Shown: piece by piece, positions 47,350 through 55,637 of the stretch
How positions within the stretch are numbered: position 1 is the stretch's first letter
Layout: every line of letters starts with the position of its first letter
Virus record (IMG/VR): IMGVR_UViG_3300044733_003647
Coordinates: 92,658 to 156,657 of that record
Strand: one strand, 5' to 3'
Length of the DNA stretch: 64,000 nucleotides
Source of the DNA: a virus
The notes under the pieces: model-generated
Databases searched by the model: none
What the model saw: only the letters and a program-made list of their open reading frames with translations
Told to the model about the DNA's origin: nothing
Made by a program: the position numbers and the translations under genes

Positions 47350-48381
47350 ATGGCCGACTTGGGTAGTAAAGCCACTGATGGTAGATTATCTTTCACAAAA
47401 TATGTGACAGAAAATAAAAGATTCTCCGAAATCGATTTTGAGATCGAAAAAGGAAAGTCTACTGTTCTGTATACCAAGAAAGGCAAAAACATAGTTGCTG
47501 GAACTAAAGAATTTAAGGCCGGCACCAAAATTAAGATAACTGATCGAAATGTGTTTGAGATTGGTAAGTTGAAGATGGCTTCAGTAAAAATTGGCCAAAC
47601 TTCTGGTTATATTCCAATCAATGCCATTCGCAAACCAACAGGCGGTAACGGCACACAATATGAAGATGAAGTTGTTGATGCCATTAATGCCTATATTCTA
47701 GATGCTGGTGGCAAAATTGATGTTAAATTAAAAGGTGACAACAAAATATACAAAGATATTGCGTATGCTATAAAAGTTGATTCACCAATAAAACAAAAAG
47801 CGGGTGTCAAGGGAGATCCTAAAGCTGACATTATTCTTTGCAAAGATAATAAGAATCCCACTGCATCTGGTTCGATTTATGTTTCTCATAAGAAAGAAGG
47901 TGGACCAGAAGCTTTTCAACAATATGGTGGTTTATCTGAACAGGCCGGTGAATATATCTACAATCATCCACTTGTTCAAAAGTTTTTGGGAGAAGTTGCC
48001 AAAGTTATTGGTAATAGTAATCAACTTTCTATGCCAGTTATGGGCGAATTTACGGATGATGAACTTGCCAATATGTCGATTTATGGACCAGAATATGGCC
48101 GACCATTCTCTTTACAACATACACAGTTGATTGGTCAAGGCAAACCAGTGTTTAAAAATATGGGCAAGCATATAGAACTCGACTTCTCCAGTCACATGAG
48201 TTTGTCTGGTGATTTATCACACTTTAAGGGTGGATACTTGCCGGTCTTTGGTGCAACATTTCGAGCTGGTCGAGGATTCACCTATAAGAATAAACGTTAT
48301 AATGGCGCTCGCGTAGCTATTTACCCATACAAGTTAATGGCCACTCGTGGTGGTTTGTTAATAGTAAAAATTAAAAAGTAA
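47350..48381 (+). CDS. Putative PD-(D/E)XK nuclease-like protein
   Basis: A 343-residue protein. The first 100 residues hold a beta domain; from about 108 QYEDEVVDAINAYILDAGGKIDVKLKG, then GVKGDPKADIILCKD (about 155-169) and SGSIYVSHKKEGGPEAFQQYGGLS, gives the order E...(x)D-I-I-L...S-H-K, reminiscent of PD-(D/E)XK nucleases with an altered acidic residue. The C-terminal third is Phe/Gly-rich with RAGRGFTYKNKRYNG. Could be a repair or restriction-type nuclease; structure prediction is needed. Confidence 0.5.
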   Translation: MADLGSKATDGRLSFTKYVTENKRFSEIDFEIEKGKSTVLYTKKGKNIVAGTKEFKAGTKIKITDRNVFEIGKLKMASVKIGQTSGYIPINAIRKPTGGNGTQYEDEVVDAINAYILDAGGKIDVKLKGDNKIYKDIAYAIKVDSPIKQKAGVKGDPKADIILCKDNKNPTASGSIYVSHKKEGGPEAFQQYGGLSEQAGEYIYNHPLVQKFLGEVAKVIGNSNQLSMPVMGEFTDDELANMSIYGPEYGRPFSLQHTQLIGQGKPVFKNMGKHIELDFSSHMSLSGDLSHFKGGYLPVFGATFRAGRGFTYKNKRYNGARVAIYPYKLMATRGGLLIVKIKK

Positions 48382-48406
48382 AATTAATACATCAAGAGGT
48401 TAAATT

Positions 48407-49117
48407 ATGAGTGTGACAGTGATTATGCCAACTACCGGTGCACCGGAGTTGAAGACTGCTATTGCAAGTGTGTTGAATCAGAGTTATGAATCAAAATGTT
48501 ATGTTGTTGCAGATGGACCAAAAGCACATTCCAGTACAAGAATCATCACGGATGATTTTTTGTCAAGAAAGAATCTGGAAAGGTGTTTTCTACCACTTAA
48601 TGTCGGTGCAAACGGATTCTATGGTCATAGAGTTTACGCAGCTTTCACCCACCTAATTGATACCAAGTATGTGATTTACCTGGATCAAGACTGTTGGTTT
48701 GAACCAGATCATATCAAGAACTGCATCAAGACAATAGAGGAGCAGAACCTGGACTGGTCCTATTCGCTCCGAAAGGTATGCACAAAAGACGGTGAATACA
48801 TATGTAATGATGATTGCGAATCTCTTGGTAAGTGGAAAACATATCATGGAGTTAATCACATAGATACTAATTGCTATTGCATAAAAACAGAAGTTGCGAT
48901 AAAATTAGCACAAGTATGGCATGGTGGTTGGGGTCAAGATCGTGTTTGGTTAAATGTATTGTCACAACATTTTCCTAAATTCGACTGCACAGGAAAGTAT
49001 ACTGTCAACTATCGTGTTGATGGCAATGCTGGTTCTGTTAATGCAGACTTCTTTTTAAATGGCAACAAAGTGATGAATGAAAAATATAATGGAGAATTTC
49101 CGTGGAGAAAAATTTAA
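48407..49117 (+). CDS. Glycosyltransferase family 2-like
   Basis: A 236-residue GT-A glycosyltransferase. VTVIMPTTGAPELKTAIASVLNQSY is the GT2 nucleotide-binding start, VIYLDQDCWFEPDH near residue 88-101 holds the DxD-type motif, and a late WGQDRVWLNVLS is the acidic/acceptor region. First gene of the glycan cassette (48.4-54.3 kb), with AAGAGG upstream. Confidence 0.82.
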   Translation: MSVTVIMPTTGAPELKTAIASVLNQSYESKCYVVADGPKAHSSTRIITDDFLSRKNLERCFLPLNVGANGFYGHRVYAAFTHLIDTKYVIYLDQDCWFEPDHIKNCIKTIEEQNLDWSYSLRKVCTKDGEYICNDDCESLGKWKTYHGVNHIDTNCYCIKTEVAIKLAQVWHGGWGQDRVWLNVLSQHFPKFDCTGKYTVNYRVDGNAGSVNADFFLNGNKVMNEKYNGEFPWRKI

Positions 49118-49959
49118 TTATTGGTGGTTTCACCAACTATGAAATCAATCAGTTAAAACCTTGGGTATTGTCAGCAAAAGAAGTTGCTGGTGATAATGAT
49201 GTTGTTCTGGTTACGGGTAAAACAACACAAAAAACAATCGATTGGTTAAATGAACAAGGTGTCATTGTTGTTCCAATGGCTCATGTTGATGGCGTTCCAA
49301 TTCACGTTTTGAGATTCCTATCAATCTATGAATATCTCAGAACAAACTGGGCAAAATATAAATTGGTTGTTACGACCGATGTAAAAGACGTTTACTTTCA
49401 AAAAGATCCATTCGAACACATTGAAAGAGAAATCACACCAGGTTCCTCGGTGAAATTAATTGTTGCATCTGAAGGGCTTCGTTATAAAGATGAACCTTGG
49501 GGTGATGACAATCTGAAACAGTCCTATGGTCCATATGTTTATGAACAATTCAAAAACAATGTTATCTACAACGTAGGAACTTTTGGTGGCGCTTCAGAAT
49601 ATGTGAAAGATATGGTTTTCAATATCTTTACGAATGCAATCAACAGGCCAATTCCTATTTGTGACCAAGCAGTATTCAATGTTTTGATTGGCACACAACC
49701 TTTCAAAGATGTGGTGAGAGTCACAGTTAGTTGGGCTTGTGAAGCTGGCACTGTTGCAGATCCAACAAAGATTGATTATTTCAGACCAAATCTATTGTGT
49801 TATGAACCAGTGTTTGATAATGGTGTTGTAATGACACATGATAGATATGTTTTCCCCATCGTTCATCAATATGATCGCGTTCCCGAATGGAAGAAATTCG
49901 TTGAACAAAAATATGATCAGGAAGATGAATCACAATTCTTTAAGTATAGGACTTTATAA
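49102..49959 (+). CDS. Glycosyltransferase-like protein
   Basis: A 285-residue protein using a GTG start, chosen because GGAG lies 7 bases upstream and the gene overlaps its neighbour by 16 bases. LIIGGFTNYEINQLKPWVLS, then LRFLSIYEYL and LVVTTDVKDVYFQKDPF (DxKD region near 93-109) with a later YNVGTFGGASEYVKDM and ICDQAVFNVL is a GT-A pattern resembling DUF-type glycosyltransferases of cyanophages. Donor and acceptor unknown. Confidence 0.7.
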   Translation: MEKNLIIGGFTNYEINQLKPWVLSAKEVAGDNDVVLVTGKTTQKTIDWLNEQGVIVVPMAHVDGVPIHVLRFLSIYEYLRTNWAKYKLVVTTDVKDVYFQKDPFEHIEREITPGSSVKLIVASEGLRYKDEPWGDDNLKQSYGPYVYEQFKNNVIYNVGTFGGASEYVKDMVFNIFTNAINRPIPICDQAVFNVLIGTQPFKDVVRVTVSWACEAGTVADPTKIDYFRPNLLCYEPVFDNGVVMTHDRYVFPIVHQYDRVPEWKKFVEQKYDQEDESQFFKYRTL

Positions 49960-50528
49960 TGAGTGACGTTATTACATTTAATACTGAAACACAAGCTTTC
50001 ACACTTCCGACCACAACGTTCAAGTGTTCTGGTTACGGGCTTGGAGAGATGATCAAAAAAATGCATTATCCAAGAGTGTTGGAAATTGGTTGTGATATTG
50101 GTGACACCACACAATTTTTGTTGGATAGTAATCCAGACTGTGTATTGACTGGTGTAGATCCATATTCAAACTATGTTGACTGGAACGGAAACAATCTAAA
50201 TGAACGCGAAGCAATCTATCAAAGATTTATGAATCGTTTGTTGGGTTACAGTAATCGTTTTAATCTGTTGAGAGACTATTCGGACAACGTTGTCGATAAA
50301 CTATTTGATGATGATTATGATGTTATCTTTATTGATGGTCTACACACTTACGAACAACTCACCAAAGATTGTGCCAACTTCTATTCTAAAGTGAAGCCTG
50401 GTGGCGTCTTTGCTGGGCATGATTACAATGCTATTCCTGGTGTTCGTAAAGCCGCAGATGAGTTTGCCGCCAAAGTTGGCAAAGAAATTCTTTTCACAGA
50501 TTGTGATGTTTGGTACTGGATCAAATGA
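49959..50528 (+). CDS. Class I SAM methyltransferase
   Basis: A 189-residue methyltransferase (Methyltransf_24-like). VLEIGCDIGDTTQFLL (motif I, residues 40-55), LTGVDPYSN (motif II acid), DVIFIDGLHTYEQLTKDCANFYSKVKPGGVFAGHDYN. The D-G-x-H-x-Y element is typical of methyltransferases acting on sugars. Coupled to its neighbours by TAATG and ATGA junctions within the glycan cassette. Confidence 0.8.
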   Translation: MSDVITFNTETQAFTLPTTTFKCSGYGLGEMIKKMHYPRVLEIGCDIGDTTQFLLDSNPDCVLTGVDPYSNYVDWNGNNLNEREAIYQRFMNRLLGYSNRFNLLRDYSDNVVDKLFDDDYDVIFIDGLHTYEQLTKDCANFYSKVKPGGVFAGHDYNAIPGVRKAADEFAAKVGKEILFTDCDVWYWIK

Positions 50529-51214
50529 AAAATTGTATCGTCTTATCTGGTCAATATAGAACATTTGACCAAACATGGGAAAACATCAAAAAGTTTATTG
50601 ATTTAAATCAACTGGATGTTTACTGTCACCTCTGGTCTGACAGTCAGGAAGAATTTAACAATGTGATTGATAGATTGAAACCTATAAGAATCAAAGCCGA
50701 GAACTATGAGGTTCACAAAGAAGAATTTGAAGAGATGGAAAAAAGGATTCGTCTTGCCCATCCAAAGAATGCAAACAATGATAGAATTGCCGGTAATGCA
50801 TCGATGAACTATAGCCGAAAGGCAGCATTCGATTTGATTGAAGAAGAATATCACACACTGGTATATTGTAGATACGATATCAAGTTTCATCAGTTATTTG
50901 ATTTCAAAGATGTTGATATGTTAATCACTCCTTTCGAGGAGTCTTACAATTTAATATCTGATATTTTTGCAATCATGCCATTCTCTTATGCAAAACATTA
51001 TTTTTTATATGATGAATATGAAAGATTGCATTCAACTCAATTCGAACAAGAATTTGAAGATCACCTCAGAAATGACCGCAAATATGGTGAGGAGAATATC
51101 AGAATTCATAAAGAAGATAGATATTGCCCACACATGATGTTATTGCGTAATATATACATGAACAAACTACGTGGTGTAACAACAGACCAACTCAGAGTAT
51201 CGATACAAAGATGA
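50525..51214 (+). CDS. Glycosyltransferase-like protein, SGQ-R type (1)
   Basis: A 229-residue protein; start at the ATG overlapping the methyltransferase stop. NCIVLSGQYRTFDQTWENIKKFI.......DVYCHLW and LVYCRYDIKFHQLFDF match the layout of the next gene (SGQSRSFEKG, VDVYIHSW, WIIRSRTDYAL). The pair form a family of phage and bacterial glycan enzymes with presumed GT-A fold and R-x-D motif. Confidence 0.62.
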   Translation: MKNCIVLSGQYRTFDQTWENIKKFIDLNQLDVYCHLWSDSQEEFNNVIDRLKPIRIKAENYEVHKEEFEEMEKRIRLAHPKNANNDRIAGNASMNYSRKAAFDLIEEEYHTLVYCRYDIKFHQLFDFKDVDMLITPFEESYNLISDIFAIMPFSYAKHYFLYDEYERLHSTQFEQEFEDHLRNDRKYGEENIRIHKEDRYCPHMMLLRNIYMNKLRGVTTDQLRVSIQR

Positions 51215-51888
51215 AAATTGCATTATGTTTTTCTGGACAATCCAGATCGTTTGAAAAAGGTTATGAATATTACAAACGTAATCTACTAGACCATTACGAT
51301 GTGGATGTGTACATTCATAGTTGGAAATTTGATGGTGAAAGAAAACTTTTGGAACTTTATAGGCCAACAAGTTATGAATTCGACACACCACCTTTGGTTG
51401 ATTATGACAGCAAGTATAAAAATACACCAAACGCAGAGAAATATCCTCCAAGATTCACTTATCGGATGTTCTATTCTATGAATGAATGTAAAAAATTGGT
51501 CTTTGGTGATTATGATTGGATCATTCGTTCGCGTACAGATTATGCATTGAACGTGAAGATTCCTTTCGAACAGTTGGATAATTCTAAGTTGTACATACCA
51601 AATTGCAGAATGGTGCCGACGAGAGACTTTGGGAATGACCAGTTTGCTTTTTCATCAAAAGACAATATGATGAAATATATGTCAACATATGAAAACATTG
51701 ATGAATACTACAATGGTGGCAATCAATTCATTGGTGAAGACTTGATGAGAGCGAACTTACACAAACACGGTTTGATTGGTGAGAAACTTGTCTATGTGAA
51801 CATGAACAATCCATTTCCACCTGGTGCTCACAACGGAACATGGCATTCTTTAATTCGGGATGATTACGAACAATGGACAAAATCATAA
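51211..51888 (+). CDS. Glycosyltransferase-like protein, SGQ-R type (2)
   Basis: A 225-residue paralog of the previous gene: MKIALCFSGQSRSF, YDVDVYIHSWKFDG, DYDWIIRSRTDYALNV, NDQFAFSSKDNM, FIGEDLMRANLHKHGL. The R-S-R-T-D segment is a likely donor/metal site. Overlaps its neighbours by 4 and 16 bases. Confidence 0.65.
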   Translation: MKIALCFSGQSRSFEKGYEYYKRNLLDHYDVDVYIHSWKFDGERKLLELYRPTSYEFDTPPLVDYDSKYKNTPNAEKYPPRFTYRMFYSMNECKKLVFGDYDWIIRSRTDYALNVKIPFEQLDNSKLYIPNCRMVPTRDFGNDQFAFSSKDNMMKYMSTYENIDEYYNGGNQFIGEDLMRANLHKHGLIGEKLVYVNMNNPFPPGAHNGTWHSLIRDDYEQWTKS

Positions 51889-52616
51889 AGGAACTCAGTG
51901 GTCATTCCGGTTGTAAAATATTTTTGAAAGAAAACGAAACCGGATTGTACGTTGAAAAGACTGGTAATATAGAAAGAAATTTCAAACAAATGAAGTTTCT
52001 ATATGATGCATACTATCCTGTTCCTGAAATATATTCGGTTGGTGAAAATGTTCTAATCATGGAATACATTCACGGTTTGGATATGAAGAATTATCTAATA
52101 CACAATAATAGTCACCAGCTGTTTAATTTTTTGTCTACTTTATTTGATAATTTTTCTGATAATCTCGAAATGAAAGACTATACCGAAACTTATTACAATA
52201 AGTTGAAGTGGTTGGACGACTGTGATGAAATGCCATTCACAAAGGAAGAATTGATTGGCAAGTTACCTAAAATTTTACCCAAATCAACATATCATGGCGA
52301 CTTAACGTTAGAGAACATAATGTACACCGATCCAGGATTTCACCTGATCGATCCTGTCACGATAGAATATGATTCTTATGTCTTTGACATTGCAAAACTC
52401 AGGCAAGACCTGGAGTGCAAATGGTTCTTAAGAAACACCAATATCAAGTTGGAGGTCAAGTTACAGAACCTACAAAATAAACTAAGAAAACAATATGAAA
52501 AGTTTTTCGATGACAATCTTTTGATATTGATGTTGTTAAGAGTCTATCTACATACTAAACAAGGTGATGACAACCATAAATTCATTATGAAGGAAATAAA
52601 CAGACTATGGAAATAA
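51873..52616 (+). CDS. Choline/aminoglycoside kinase-like phosphotransferase
   Basis: A 247-residue small kinase. The catalytic HGDLTLENIMY (H-G-D-x-x-x-x-N, residues about 143-153) and the metal-binding LIDPV (about 160-164) are those of the APH/choline kinase family; EYIHGLDM is the hinge. Followed by a nucleotidyltransferase, as in LicA-LicC pairs that activate phosphocholine or other alcohols for surface glycans. Substrate is inference. Confidence 0.75.
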   Translation: MDKIIKELSGHSGCKIFLKENETGLYVEKTGNIERNFKQMKFLYDAYYPVPEIYSVGENVLIMEYIHGLDMKNYLIHNNSHQLFNFLSTLFDNFSDNLEMKDYTETYYNKLKWLDDCDEMPFTKEELIGKLPKILPKSTYHGDLTLENIMYTDPGFHLIDPVTIEYDSYVFDIAKLRQDLECKWFLRNTNIKLEVKLQNLQNKLRKQYEKFFDDNLLILMLLRVYLHTKQGDDNHKFIMKEINRLWK

Positions 52617-53632
52617 TTGTACCCGCAGCAGGACTATCTACAAGATTTCCTGACATGAAGCCAAAATATCTCTTGTACGATTACAGGGGTGAAATGATGT
52701 TGATGAATGCACTGAGAAAATATAGGGAACTCGGTATGAAAATCAACATCGGTATTCTAAAAGAACACCAAGACAAGTATGCTGTCATAGAACAGATACA
52801 ACATGAATGGTCCGACAATCTTAATTTTGTTGTGATTGATAAACCAACCAAAGGGCCTGCCGATACTGTATATCGCATTTTATCAGAATCTGGTACAAAA
52901 GGTGAGTTCTTAGTTAAAGATTGTGACAGTTTCTTTGACCACGAAAACACATCAGGTAATTACATTTGTGTTTCCAACATCTCTGAACATGAGATTCTGA
53001 AGAAGTTGGCATCAAAAAGTTTTGTTATTGTTAATGAACAAGACATTGTAACCAATATCATAGAAAAACAGGTTGTTTCAGACACATTCTGTGTTGGTGG
53101 TTACAAATTCGAAAGTGCTGAACAATACAAGTCTGCTTTTGAATATGTTTCACAAATGGATGGTGAAATCTTTGTTTCTGATATTATTGGTCGAATGTTA
53201 GATCAAGGGCACATTTTCACCAAGAGAAGTGTCACAAATTATGTTGACGTTGGAACCGCGAATGATTGGTTTGAATACAATGACAGACCAGTGATCTTCT
53301 GTGACATTGATGGTACAATTGTCAAGGCACAATCTAGACTGGATCTGGAAAGTAAGTGTCTTGAAGTACCTTTACAGAATAATGTGAAAAGATTATTGAA
53401 ACTCCAAGATAGTGGCGCACAATTTATCTTTACTTCTGCTAGAGAAAATGAGTATACATCACTGACAAGAGAGATGTTATATCGGTTAGGTTTTAAAAGT
53501 TTCACTTTGATTTGTGGTCTACAGAATTCTAGAAGAATCTTGATCAATGATTACAACAAGGCGAATCCATATCCTAGAGCAGAAGCCATCAATTTATACC
53601 GAGATTCTGATAACCTGAGTGATTTTCTATGA
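52607..53632 (+). CDS. Bifunctional nucleotidyltransferase and HAD phosphatase
   Basis: A 341-residue fusion. Residues 1-225 are a sugar/choline-phosphate nucleotidyltransferase: IIVPAAGLSTRFP....PK start, GPADTVY and KDCDSFF (metal acid), and a late YVDVGTANDW. Residues about 230-341 form a HAD domain with DIDGTIV (nucleophile D), TSARE (motif II) and NDYNKANPYPRA. Joined activities suggest synthesis and trimming of one activated sugar or alcohol. Overlaps the kinase gene by 10 bases. Confidence 0.8.
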   Translation: MEIIVPAAGLSTRFPDMKPKYLLYDYRGEMMLMNALRKYRELGMKINIGILKEHQDKYAVIEQIQHEWSDNLNFVVIDKPTKGPADTVYRILSESGTKGEFLVKDCDSFFDHENTSGNYICVSNISEHEILKKLASKSFVIVNEQDIVTNIIEKQVVSDTFCVGGYKFESAEQYKSAFEYVSQMDGEIFVSDIIGRMLDQGHIFTKRSVTNYVDVGTANDWFEYNDRPVIFCDIDGTIVKAQSRLDLESKCLEVPLQNNVKRLLKLQDSGAQFIFTSARENEYTSLTREMLYRLGFKSFTLICGLQNSRRILINDYNKANPYPRAEAINLYRDSDNLSDFL

Positions 53633-54330
53633 TACCAGATAAAAATCTGTTTATTGTTACTTCATCACTTAAACCAGCCATTGGTGCATTTAATGACGAA
53701 GAAAGATTTTCACAAACAGTTGCATCATTGAAGTCTATACGCAAGGTGTTACCTGAAGCAATCATATTGTTTGCAGATGTTTCGGTTAGACCAGTCTCGG
53801 AGTTAGAAAAAGAAACTTTAGCTGGTCTATCAAATTATTATTTGGATTTGAGTGAAGAACCAAATACAAGATATTGTGCAGTAAATGGTCTGAAGAGTCA
53901 TGGTGAAAACTGTTTATTGTTTGCAACACTTGCAACAATTAAAAATGACTTAAAATTAAGTAAGATGTTGAGTTCAGTCAAAAGAATATTTAAGTTTTCT
54001 GCAAGGTCTGAACTTGAAGATAGTTTCGATATGAAAGAATATGAAAACTTGTTTGGTAAGTTTGTATTCAAGAAAAGAATACCAACTTGGATGGGTTACA
54101 TTAAGTTTGGTGCAGATCATCTATTAATCACCAGAATGTGGTCAATGTGCCCATCTTTAATAGATGCTTATTTATCAGTTATTCAACAGAATCTAGGAAT
54201 GTTATCCAATGGTCTTGCTGACACAGAACATGCACATTATGTAAATATACCAAAAGATTATTTGATCGAATTTGACAAAATACATTGCTGGGGATGGTTG
54301 GCGGGAAATAGACAAATCGAACATTATTGA
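53629..54330 (+). CDS. Putative glycosyltransferase-like protein, end of cassette
   Basis: A 233-residue protein (NLFIVTSSLKPAIGAFNDEERFSQTVASLKSIRKVLPEAIILFADVS.., FKFSARSELEDSF, GADHLLITRMW, LADTEHAHY). The pattern suggests a distant GT-A-like enzyme: an N-terminal strand, a SARSE motif in the place of the R-S-R-T-D of its neighbours, and a late acidic site. It ends the cassette and is followed by a 107-base promoter region. Confidence 0.5.
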   Translation: MIPDKNLFIVTSSLKPAIGAFNDEERFSQTVASLKSIRKVLPEAIILFADVSVRPVSELEKETLAGLSNYYLDLSEEPNTRYCAVNGLKSHGENCLLFATLATIKNDLKLSKMLSSVKRIFKFSARSELEDSFDMKEYENLFGKFVFKKRIPTWMGYIKFGADHLLITRMWSMCPSLIDAYLSVIQQNLGMLSNGLADTEHAHYVNIPKDYLIEFDKIHCWGWLAGNRQIEHY

Positions 54331-54353
54331 GTGCTATATATCGAACCGAATAT

Positions 54354-54394
54354 TTGACAAATTTGCCAGTGTGTAGTATAATCCATTATAAATA
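54354..54394 (+). promoter_or_regulatory. Tandem early and late promoters
   Basis: TTGACA (54354-54359), 17-base spacer, TATAAT (54377-54382), and 5 bases on an exact late box TATAAATA (54387-54394). The genes behind it code for probable virion proteins, so late use is expected and the early promoter is surprising. Confidence 0.78.
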
Positions 54395-54437
54395 AATCCA
54401 CGGGCAACCAAAGTGTGTTGCAATCAAAGGCAAATTA

Positions 54438-55637
54438 ATGAAATCTTTTAAGTCATTTATCAGAGAACAGGTAGAGCCTGAAGAGGAAGGTGCAAGCCGT
54501 CAGATTAAACATTTGACGCACGTTGAAGATCGTCCACTTCAAAAGGGAGAAAAGGGTGCAAAACACGCCATGAAATCTCTGATGGCTGCGGCTGAACACA
54601 TAAAACAAGGTAAAAAGACTTCCGAATTAACAACAAAATATGATGGATCTCCTGCCATCGTTTATGGGCATCATCCAGAAAATGGTAAGTTTTTTGTTGC
54701 ATCCAAGTCAGCCTTCAACAAAACACCTAAGGTCAACTATACTCCAGCTGACATTCTAAAGAACCATGGTCATGCACCAGGTCTTGTTTCCAAATTAAAA
54801 GAAGCACTCAAACACTTACCCAAAGTTACACCAAAAGAAGGTGTTTATCAAGGTGACATGATGTTTTCGGCCGAAGATAAGAAGAAAAGTGTTGATGGTG
54901 GAACATCTTTTAATCCAAATCCTTCTGGTTTGACATACACCGCACATGGAGATCATAAGAAGTCCGTAGACAAGGCAAAAATTGGTGTCGTCACACACCT
55001 CTCATACCACGGCAAAGATTCCAAAAATCTAAACGCATCACACGAAGTTGATCACGAAAACTTCCAGAAACATTCGGATGTATTCTCGGTCGACCCAAGA
55101 ATGGATACTGCAAAGGTTCATTTTAGTAAAGAACATCAAAAACAATTTGATAAACACATTAAGATGGCTCAGTCAGTTCACGATACACACGGTGATGATA
55201 TGTATGCTGGCACCAGTGCTCACCACGGTGTTGGTGGCCATCTAGAAACATATATGAATCACACAGTTAGAACTGGTGAACAACCAAATCATCAAAACTT
55301 TAAAAACTGGTTAGAAACCAACAAAAACAAAGCCATCGATAAGTTGAAGACCGAAAAAAATAAGACAGCCAAACAATCAGAGTTGAAAGATGAACTGGGC
55401 AAGATTGAAAGAAATAAGAAACACTATAACAATCTATTCAAAATGCATGGGCATCTACAGGCTGCAAAAAATGTTTTGATTGATGTAATGAATCAACACC
55501 AAGAATTTCAACATAAACATGGTGGTGAAACTGCTAATCCAGAAGGATACGTATTTCACCACGGAAATGAATCGGATAAATTTGTAAATAGAGCAGAATT
55601 TTCCCGCAGAAACTTTGCTGGAATTAGAAACATATGA
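54438..55637 (+). CDS. Ligase/nucleotidyltransferase-like protein with capsid-targeting N-terminus
   Basis: A 399-residue protein. MKSFKSFIREQ resembles T4 capsid-targeting sequences (MKTYQEFIAEA) with a gp21-type site I-R-E. Residue K67 in TTKYDGSPAIVYG fits motif I (KxDG) of DNA/RNA ligases and mRNA capping enzymes; EGVYQGDMMFS (134-144) fits motif III and PEGYVFHHG (368-376) motif IV, with K381 as a possible motif V lysine. The middle is His/Lys-rich. It may be an adenylating enzyme packaged in the head. Activity is unproven. Confidence 0.6.
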   Translation: MKSFKSFIREQVEPEEEGASRQIKHLTHVEDRPLQKGEKGAKHAMKSLMAAAEHIKQGKKTSELTTKYDGSPAIVYGHHPENGKFFVASKSAFNKTPKVNYTPADILKNHGHAPGLVSKLKEALKHLPKVTPKEGVYQGDMMFSAEDKKKSVDGGTSFNPNPSGLTYTAHGDHKKSVDKAKIGVVTHLSYHGKDSKNLNASHEVDHENFQKHSDVFSVDPRMDTAKVHFSKEHQKQFDKHIKMAQSVHDTHGDDMYAGTSAHHGVGGHLETYMNHTVRTGEQPNHQNFKNWLETNKNKAIDKLKTEKNKTAKQSELKDELGKIERNKKHYNNLFKMHGHLQAAKNVLIDVMNQHQEFQHKHGGETANPEGYVFHHGNESDKFVNRAEFSRRNFAGIRNI

